Shown: in pieces, positions 40,960 to 47,978 of the stretch | How positions within the stretch are numbered: position 1 is the stretch's first letter | Layout of the letters: each line of letters opens with the position of its first letter | Source of the DNA: Acidobacteriota bacterium | GTDB taxonomy: Bacteria; Acidobacteriota; Terriglobia; Acidiferrales; UBA7541 | Length of the DNA: 50,818 bases | Direction: 5' to 3' | Assembly: GCA_021812285.1 (NCBI GenBank) | Contig: JAKAOH010000008.1 | Coordinates: forward strand, 1-50,818 | Program-made: the position numbers and the translations under genes | The notes under the pieces: generated by a model | Database searches by the model: none | Seen by the model: only the letters and a program-made list of their open reading frames with translations | What the model was told of the DNA's origin: nothing

Positions 40960-42272
40960 AAGCGATACGAATTGGCGTCTACCTGCTCGTCGCCTTCGCC
41001 GTCGTGGCGTTTGGCGGCGTGGAGCCTTCGGGCAAGGCGATTCTGGAAATCGGCGCCGCGGTTCTGCTCGCCTGGTGGGCGATGCTGGCGGTGCGCCGGC
41101 GCGAGGCGGAAATTCATTGGAATTGGCTCTATTTGCCGCTGCTCGCGCTGGGCGCGTGCGGCATCGCGCAATACGCCTTTGGCCTTTCCGTCTATCCATA
41201 TCTGACGAAATTCGACCTGTTGTTGTGGAGCGCCTATTTCCTTCTGGCGTTTCTGGCCGTCCAATCGTTTCGCACGGTGGAACAGGCGAAGCAATTCGTC
41301 TGGTTTCTCGCGACGCTGGCGTTCGCGGTTTCGCTTTTCGCCATCATCCAGCACTTCACGTTCAACGGGAAGCTGTATTGGTTCGTCAAGCTGCCGCAGG
41401 GCGACGTTCCCTTCGGGCCGTACGTGAACCATAACCATTTCGCCGGTTTTCTGGAGTTGGCGCTCCCGCCGGGGCTGGCGCTGCTGTTATTTTCGAGCGT
41501 GCCGCGGGAAAAGCGCATTTTGCTCGGTTTGTTCTCGGTGGTGTCGATCGGGGCGCTGCTGCTTTCGGCGTCGCGCGGCGGAATTTTTGGCTTCCTGTTT
41601 GGCTTCCTCGTGCTTCTGGTTTTCGCCGGGCTTTTTGCCAAACGACGCCATGCCGGAGCGATCGCCGGCATCGTGGTGGTTATGTCCCTGGCCGCGATCG
41701 TCTGGCTGGGAGCGAATCATACGATCGAGCGGTTTGAAAAGATGACCGTGGCGAGCGAATCGGGACCCGACGGCCGGCTGACGTTTTATCAGGGAGCGTT
41801 ACGGATTATTCGTGCCAATCCATGGCTGGGAACCGGAGTAGGTACTTTCGAAACGATTTATCCGCGCTACGAAACGGAATACAGCGGAGACATCCTCATC
41901 AACCACGCCCACAACGACTATCTCGAGTTGCTGGCGGATACCGGCCTCGCGGGCGGATTCTCTATTTTTCTGTTTATCGTCCTTCTCTATTGGCGTGGCC
42001 TCGCCAACTTGCGCTCGTCCGGGACGCGCCTCGAACGCGCCATTACGGCCGGATCGCTGGCGGCGTGCTCAGCGCTGCTTTTGCACAGCTTTGTGGATTT
42101 CAATTTCCACATTCCGTCGAACGCGCTGCTATTCCTCCTCCTGGCATTCACGGGAACGTCCGGAATGCAAGAGCCTCAGCAAGCACGCCGGACCACCCGC
42201 GAGATCGGCGACGCCGAGAAAGCCAGCTTGAGCCGCGCTGAAGCGCGCGGCTACGCGCCGATCCCTCAGTAA
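40956..42272 (+). CDS. O-antigen ligase/polymerase family membrane protein (Wzy_C)
   Basis: A 438-residue polytopic protein, ATGA-coupled to the gene before it. About ten to twelve hydrophobic segments surround the Wzy_C core: FGPYVNHNHFAGFLELALPP, LLLSASRGGIFGFLFGFLVL, and the periplasmic loop GRLTFYQGALRIIRANPWLG-TGVGTF ending in INHAHNDYLELLADTGLAGG. The H-N-D-Y-L-E motif and the preceding Arg are those of PF04932 ligases. Unlike the 33655 gene, its codon use matches the export genes, so it is probably the resident enzyme. Whether it polymerises EPS or ligates glycan to an acceptor cannot be told. Confidence 0.87.
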   Translation: MKAIRIGVYLLVAFAVVAFGGVEPSGKAILEIGAAVLLAWWAMLAVRRREAEIHWNWLYLPLLALGACGIAQYAFGLSVYPYLTKFDLLLWSAYFLLAFLAVQSFRTVEQAKQFVWFLATLAFAVSLFAIIQHFTFNGKLYWFVKLPQGDVPFGPYVNHNHFAGFLELALPPGLALLLFSSVPREKRILLGLFSVVSIGALLLSASRGGIFGFLFGFLVLLVFAGLFAKRRHAGAIAGIVVVMSLAAIVWLGANHTIERFEKMTVASESGPDGRLTFYQGALRIIRANPWLGTGVGTFETIYPRYETEYSGDILINHAHNDYLELLADTGLAGGFSIFLFIVLLYWRGLANLRSSGTRLERAITAGSLAACSALLLHSFVDFNFHIPSNALLFLLLAFTGTSGMQEPQQARRTTREIGDAEKASLSRAEARGYAPIPQ

Positions 42273-42935
42273 CCACCCTCATTCAACAGTCCCTGCCCGC
42301 CGCATATTGCTTTTCCTCTTCCTGAAGTTCCCCTCCTCATAGTTCACTCCCCCTGGTTTTCCCACAGTCCCAATCCCTCTCGGCGTGTAGGTCTGCCTTT
42401 GCTCGTGTGCGAATTCAGAGCGGCGAAGACGCAGCTGGCGTCTGTTTTCGGGCGCAATTCTCGTTCTTCCCTATCGTTCGCAAGAAGGCATCGGGAGGGT
42501 GAGAGGGACAAAAACGAAGGAAACCCAGACATATTTGTTTACCGGCTTTGGACGATTCGGGCATGCGGCCGCGGTGGGTCGTCAGATTCCGAAGCGGGCG
42601 GCGAGCGGCGCGCTTGCGGGTGACGGCAAATCGGCGGCTCTGAGATCCAATGGTCCTGGCTCGGCAGAGCAAAGCAAGCCGACGAGATTGCTTGAACGGG
42701 ATGATTTCGTTGCCGACACGGGGCCAGCAGACTGAGGGGTAGCCGGTGCCACTGCCGGTCAAGGTCGAGCTTTCTCGGAACTGAAGCTCAGGCTAGATAT
42801 ACGTCGATCGTCTGGGTGAACGAGCGACCTCAGCCAAAGTGTTTTCCTCGTGCCGGCCGTCGTGTCGGTGGGCGAAAGCGCATGCAGGCCGACTGATGGC
42901 TCTTTAGCGGCGATGACACGCGTGAACCGTTCCGA
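42273..42935. other. Intergenic stretch between convergent genes
   Basis: Both neighbours end here. Short open frames exist on both strands (for example plus 42499-42735 and minus 42415-42762), but none resembles a known family, has a good start or looks codon-biased. No clear terminator hairpin with a T-run was found. Confidence 0.4.
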
Positions 42936-45900
42936 TCAACGCAAGCCGCCATGGCCAGTCGGGTGCGGCGCGTAGTAGTTCGGGAACGGCGGCACATGCG
43001 GCTTAGGCAGTGGATGCGCTTTCAGTTCCTGCAAAAGCACCTGAACCGCTTTTTCGATCTGCGGGTCCTGGCCCTCTCGCCATGCGTGGGGATCCATCTC
43101 GACCGGGATGTCCGGCGAGACGCCCTGGTTCTCAATTCCCCATTTGCCCTGTGTGGTGAAAAAAGCGAGGCTGGGAGCGGTAACCATTCCGCCATCGATC
43201 AGCGGAGGATATCCGGTAATCCCAACTTCACCGCCCCACGTTCTCTCGCCGATGAGCGGCCCGATCCCGACATGGTGGAAGAACCAGGGGATCAGGTCAC
43301 CGCCGGAACCGGCATACTGGTTGATGAGCATGGCCTTCGGGCCGAAGATGGTCTCCCCTGGCTCGGCCATGACTGCGCCATTGGGGGTGTACCAGTAGTT
43401 CCAGAGTTTGCGCTGGAGGTAGTTGATGATGTAGTCGGCAGCTTGGCCGCCGCTGTTGAACCGGTCATCCAGAATAACGGCCTGTCTGTCAACCTGGGCG
43501 AAATAGTAGCGGTTGAACGAGATGAAGCCTCCGAGAGCCGTATCCGGCAGATAGACGTAGGCGATTTTTCCGTGGCTCAGCCGGTGGACGAGCCGAATGT
43601 TATGTGCGACCCAGTCGGCGTACCGCAAGGGAATTTCGTTGCCGACCGGGACGACGGTGGTTTGATGGGCGTCTGCGCCGTCGGGACTGGGCCCGACGGT
43701 TAAGACGACCTGCTTCTCAGCCGTATCGAGGAAAAAGCTGTAGATATTATCGGTTGCGTGAAGCTGGCGTCCGTTTACCGCGAGCAGGTAATCACCCACG
43801 GACACACTCACTCCCGGTTGGGTCAGCGGCGCACTCAGTCCCGGATTCCAATTTTCACCGCTGTAAATTTTGGCGAACCGGTAGCGGTCGTGGGCGATTG
43901 TATAATCCGCGCCCAACAAACCCACACTCACCTGCGGCACTTTGGGAATATCACCCCCGCCGACGAACGTGTGTCCGGTGCAAAGTTTGCCGAGCATTTC
44001 ACGGAACAGGTAATTCAAATCCTGGCGGCTGACGATGCCGGGCAAATACCTCGCGTAGTGTTTCTCGGCAGCGGCGAGGTCAAGGCCATCGTAGTTGGAG
44101 GCGTAGAAGAAGTCGCGTTCAATTCTCCAGACTTCGTGATACATCTGCTTCCACTCTTGTCGCGGAGCTACCCAGACTTTGATGGAACTGGCGGGAATTA
44201 GTCCCTGGCCCGGCTTGACCGGGGAAGCGGTGGAAGCGATTCCCCAGTTCGTTCCTTGTTGATACAGGAATTTTTCACCATTGAAGGACACATGAAAATC
44301 CTGGACACCGGCTATGAGCGGGCTAACGCTGCGCGTTGCCATGTCGAACTTGAGAATCGTTGCCGGGCCCCCTTCGCCCAGCGCCGGCATGGTCGCTGGC
44401 GCCTGCGACAGGAAGATTTCGCCCGGCTTGCCCGCCTGCAGGCCCACGTAATTGCCGGGCGGAATAGGCAAAGGCAAAATGCGGTTCTGGATATCGGTGA
44501 AATCGATCTGGCCTGCGGACGAGGCGGCTGCCTGGCTGCCAGACCCTTTCTGCGACTCAGCGGTCGGCGCCGTTTCTTCGTCACTTCGCGGAGCCAGTGG
44601 AGATGGTTGGTCCTTGCGGAGGACAACGATATAGACGCTGCGGGTGACATTGTGGGTAAGGCTCGACATATCGAGAGGCATTTCCGTTGGGCCGGAATTG
44701 GTGCTGGCGGTGAAGTAGAGATACTTGCCGCTTTTGTCGAAAGCGGCGTACTCGGCGTCGCTCATGCCGTCGGTGATCTGGGCGGATTTTCCGGTTTCGA
44801 GCGAATAGACAAAGACGGCTCGCATGTGGTTCTTCAGCAGTTTCGTATAGGCGATCCAGCGACTATCCGGCGACCAGGTCGGATTCAGACCGGGTACGAA
44901 GGCGAAATACGAATCGGTAGCGATCTTGACGGGAGTGGGATGATCCAGATCCACGTACCACACGTTGAGGCGTTTGTCGGTATAGGCAATTTTCTTGCCG
45001 TCGGGCGACCATACCGGCTGGAAGAAAAAGGAAGGCGGCTCGCCAAGTGAGATTGAGCGAACAGTTCCCATTCCGTCCTGGCTTTTGATGTGAAGGGCAT
45101 ATTCGCCGGACCGGTCCGAGAAATAGGCGATCCACTTGCCATCAGGCGACCAGGCCGGAGACCGGTCGGCAACGCCCGGCGAGTTCGTGATATTGCGAAC
45201 GTCCCCCTTCTCGGCGGGCACGGTGATGATCTCGCCATGGGCTTCAAAAACAGCGCGCACCCCGTTTGGAGAAATGCCCGAGTTGAGAACCTGTCCCGCG
45301 ACGTTCTCGAAATGGGGCTGCACTTGCGGGAAATCGCCAACTATCTTTACGGGAACCTCATGCTCGCGACCGTTTCGAAGATCGTAAAGGTGGAGTGAAC
45401 CGAATTGCTCGTAGACAATCGCTCCCGGCCCAGCCGAGGCAGACATCATGTCCTCGCCATGATTTTGGAGAACCTGAGTCACCTTCTTCGTGACTGTGTT
45501 GTAGACGAACAGACTGATCGGGGTCGTGCGGGCCGACAGAAAATAGATCTTGTTCCCCACCCACATGGGATTGAAGTCGCTGGCGTTCTCATGGGGAATT
45601 TTCACGATACTGGAATCGGCTAGGTTCGCGATCCAGATCTTCGGCGCGAGGCCGCCGTGATATTGCGACCAGAAGGCATGTATGAAATCGGGCATGCCGA
45701 CGAAGAAAAGCTCACGCGGCAGAGGAGTGTAGGCAAGATGAGTGCCATCGGCCGAGTAGGAGCCCTGGTATCCCATCGGCAGCGGAACCAGCCGCTCGAA
45801 TCCGCCCTGGAACGGAACCGTGAAAAGCTGCTCGAAACGCGGGGAGTAGCTTTGCAAGGGTGACCGGAAAAGAATGTTGCGACCGCCGGGAGTCCATCCC

Positions 45901-46238
45901 TCAACGCGGTCCGGCCCGGGATCATAGGTGAGTTGGCGAGGTTGCCCTCCTTCGGCCGGCATGACGTAAACATTGAAATTGCCGGCGTCGTCACCGGTGA
46001 AAGCGATCCATTTGCCATCCGGAGAAAATTTGGGATTGGTTTTCTGGCCGGGACCATTTGTCAGCTGCACGGCGACGCCGCCCTTGCGGCTCACCCTCCA
46101 GAGCTGGCTGCCGTAAGCAAAAACGATCTCCGTGGCGTTCAGCGTGGGCTGCTGCATCAGCAGCGGCTCCTGAGGCTGGGCGCTGGCGACGCCACAACCG
46201 AAAATGACAAGGATGAGTGCAAGCAGACTCTTCTTCAT
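42936..46238 (-). CDS. Tricorn-type protease: beta-propeller plus PDZ-like plus S41 peptidase
   Basis: An exported protein of about 1100 residues. ATG 46238 begins a clean signal peptide (MKKSLLALILVIFGCGVASA) and has GAGGAA upstream; an earlier in-frame ATG at 46256 lacks this. Two propeller regions follow (~25-540 and ~560-700), with TolB/WD40-like strands such as NPKFSPDGKWIAFTGDDAGN and SPAWSPDGKWIAYFSDRSGE. A helical C1-type region comes next (MYHEVWRIERDFFYASNYDG), then a PDZ-like domain, and then S41 (ILDDRFNSGGQAADYIINYL; NQYAGSGGDLIPWFF with the nucleophile Ser near 978). Tricorn homologs trim peptides in archaea; in Acidobacteriota such exported forms probably degrade periplasmic peptides. 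Confidence 0.9.
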   Translation of the reverse strand: MKKSLLALILVIFGCGVASAQPQEPLLMQQPTLNATEIVFAYGSQLWRVSRKGGVAVQLTNGPGQKTNPKFSPDGKWIAFTGDDAGNFNVYVMPAEGGQPRQLTYDPGPDRVEGWTPGGRNILFRSPLQSYSPRFEQLFTVPFQGGFERLVPLPMGYQGSYSADGTHLAYTPLPRELFFVGMPDFIHAFWSQYHGGLAPKIWIANLADSSIVKIPHENASDFNPMWVGNKIYFLSARTTPISLFVYNTVTKKVTQVLQNHGEDMMSASAGPGAIVYEQFGSLHLYDLRNGREHEVPVKIVGDFPQVQPHFENVAGQVLNSGISPNGVRAVFEAHGEIITVPAEKGDVRNITNSPGVADRSPAWSPDGKWIAYFSDRSGEYALHIKSQDGMGTVRSISLGEPPSFFFQPVWSPDGKKIAYTDKRLNVWYVDLDHPTPVKIATDSYFAFVPGLNPTWSPDSRWIAYTKLLKNHMRAVFVYSLETGKSAQITDGMSDAEYAAFDKSGKYLYFTASTNSGPTEMPLDMSSLTHNVTRSVYIVVLRKDQPSPLAPRSDEETAPTAESQKGSGSQAAASSAGQIDFTDIQNRILPLPIPPGNYVGLQAGKPGEIFLSQAPATMPALGEGGPATILKFDMATRSVSPLIAGVQDFHVSFNGEKFLYQQGTNWGIASTASPVKPGQGLIPASSIKVWVAPRQEWKQMYHEVWRIERDFFYASNYDGLDLAAAEKHYARYLPGIVSRQDLNYLFREMLGKLCTGHTFVGGGDIPKVPQVSVGLLGADYTIAHDRYRFAKIYSGENWNPGLSAPLTQPGVSVSVGDYLLAVNGRQLHATDNIYSFFLDTAEKQVVLTVGPSPDGADAHQTTVVPVGNEIPLRYADWVAHNIRLVHRLSHGKIAYVYLPDTALGGFISFNRYYFAQVDRQAVILDDRFNSGGQAADYIINYLQRKLWNYWYTPNGAVMAEPGETIFGPKAMLINQYAGSGGDLIPWFFHHVGIGPLIGERTWGGEVGITGYPPLIDGGMVTAPSLAFFTTQGKWGIENQGVSPDIPVEMDPHAWREGQDPQIEKAVQVLLQELKAHPLPKPHVPPFPNYYAPHPTGHGGLR

Positions 46239-46373
46239 TGGGGGTTCCTCCGACAACTTGATAAGAATTCGCTCAGCAATCCGATGGCAAAGATGCTCAC
46301 GCGCAGGCCGCCGCTCGGAAAAGGACCGCCGTGGACCGCTGAGCGGCGGGAAAGAGGACGAACCCCGTTCCCG

Positions 46374-47900
46374 TCACGATCCATCCGCCTTTCGCGAACC
46401 AGCCGCGCGCCGGAATTTCATTCCGAGAGCGGTGAAGCTGGCGACTGTGCCATCGGCATTGAGCGCAAACGTAAGTCTATGGTTCTCGTCCATGTGAAAG
46501 AGGAAAGTGTCGTACTGAAAGTGTTTGAGAGCGGACGTAACGGAATAATACCGGAAGGAAAGCCGGCCATTTTTCAGCGAGATGTTGGCTGTGCCGTAGA
46601 CGGGGTTTTCGTAGACACCCTGGTAAGCAGATAGGCCGCGTGAAGGATGCGTGCCCGGAACCCGCTTCGATTCCCATGATTGCTCCTGCTGTTTTTCTTC
46701 CGCCGCAAACTTTGCCGAAAGCTTGTGAAAATACGCGCTCCAATCCACCTCAGGCAGGCCGAGGAGCATGTCGGCAATGTGATAGCCGAGCACCTGCCGA
46801 TAGGTGATTCCCCCGGATCCCAGGTTGATTAGAACCGAATATCCCGCGTGCAGCTCAGGGATAAGCACAACGAGAGCGGAAAAGCCGTCTATATCGCCCG
46901 GATGCAGAACTAACTCGTGGCCTCGATAATCTTCGATGAACCAGCCCATCCCGTAAGACAACAGTTTGGAATCGGGGAAAAAGACGCTCTTGATTTCGCC
47001 GTTGGGCACAACGATCTGGGGCGTGTGCATCTCTTGCAGGTTTTTTTGCGAGATCAGACGTTTGCCATTGAAAACGCCATCATTGAGCTGAAAGATGATC
47101 CATTTGGCCATGTCGCGCGCACTGGAATTGATGGAGCCGGCTGGACCCTCGACATCGATGTTCATCCACGGGATGGGAACAACCTTGCCATCGGGCTTTT
47201 CGACGTAAGGTGTTGCGGAATCGGCGGCTTTTTCCGCCTGAACGACGCTCGTGACGGAGTCGGTCATGCCGAGCGGATCGAAAATGCGACGGCGAACAAA
47301 TTCACCCCAGGTGCCGCCGGAGACCAGGCCAACAGCATAGCCCGCGGCTACATACATCATGTTGTTGTACTGGAAGCGAGTGCGGAAACCGGCGTTTGGC
47401 TTGACGTAAGCCAAGCGACGAACCATCTGCTCTCGGCTGAAAGGCGCTTCGAAGAGAAGATCAGGGCTCTGCTCACCGGTGCGATGGGTGAGCAGGTCGC
47501 GTATGGTAACTTCTTCGTCGGCGAGAGGATCGTAAAGGCGGAAAAACGGGATGTAATCCCGCACCTGGCCGTCCCATCGCATCTTGCCCTCGTCGGCGAG
47601 CATCGCGATTGCTGCGGCGGTGAAAGCCTTGGTACAGGACCCGATATCGAAAAGGGTGTCGGCGTCGACTGGTGCGCCCGTGCGAACGTTGCGAACGCCG
47701 AGTCCTTTCACGAAGACGGGTGATTGTCCTTGCACGATGGCAACGCTGACACCCGGCACTTTCCACTGCTTCATCGAAGCATGGATGAACTGGTCGAGAG
47801 AAGACCAGTTCCTGCGCGTCTGAGCGAAAGCGCCTTTGGCCGCGGTAAGGAACAGAACCAGGAATATAAGAAGTTGCCATTTCGCGGATTTCGTCTTCAC
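46374..47900 (-). CDS. Serine hydrolase of the class C beta-lactamase fold with DUF3471-like tail
   Basis: A 508-residue exported protein from GTG 47900 (AGGAA upstream; signal peptide LLIFLVLFLTAAKGAFAQ). The beta-lactamase/DD-peptidase domain (PF00144) has the nucleophile motif SCTK (88-91), YNN (178-180) and HPG (333-335), the three expected active-site elements. The last ~90 residues (LSAYQGVYENPVYGTANISL onward) resemble the DUF3471 lipocalin-like domain often attached to such enzymes. It more likely acts as an esterase or D-amino peptidase than as an antibiotic-resistance enzyme. It follows the receptor gene on the same strand after a short gap, and the tricorn gene lies downstream. Confidence 0.88.
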   Translation of the reverse strand: MKTKSAKWQLLIFLVLFLTAAKGAFAQTRRNWSSLDQFIHASMKQWKVPGVSVAIVQGQSPVFVKGLGVRNVRTGAPVDADTLFDIGSCTKAFTAAAIAMLADEGKMRWDGQVRDYIPFFRLYDPLADEEVTIRDLLTHRTGEQSPDLLFEAPFSREQMVRRLAYVKPNAGFRTRFQYNNMMYVAAGYAVGLVSGGTWGEFVRRRIFDPLGMTDSVTSVVQAEKAADSATPYVEKPDGKVVPIPWMNIDVEGPAGSINSSARDMAKWIIFQLNDGVFNGKRLISQKNLQEMHTPQIVVPNGEIKSVFFPDSKLLSYGMGWFIEDYRGHELVLHPGDIDGFSALVVLIPELHAGYSVLINLGSGGITYRQVLGYHIADMLLGLPEVDWSAYFHKLSAKFAAEEKQQEQSWESKRVPGTHPSRGLSAYQGVYENPVYGTANISLKNGRLSFRYYSVTSALKHFQYDTFLFHMDENHRLTFALNADGTVASFTALGMKFRRAAGSRKADGS

Positions 47901-47978
47901 CGATCGTTCCTAACCCTGCTTGAGATCCACATCGTTCAGGCCGGCAGCCGGCAGCTTCACAGAAAGCCGCCGCGTGGC

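Noticed and set aside
42415-42762. Small protein genes between the Wzy-like and tricorn genes
   Set aside because: Overlapping short frames on both strands, no motif, no convincing start site.
46374-47900. Antibiotic-resistance beta-lactamase
   Set aside because: It has the SxxK/YxN/HxG set, but the length, DUF3471-like tail and neighbours fit the broad serine-hydrolase family better than AmpC enzymes.
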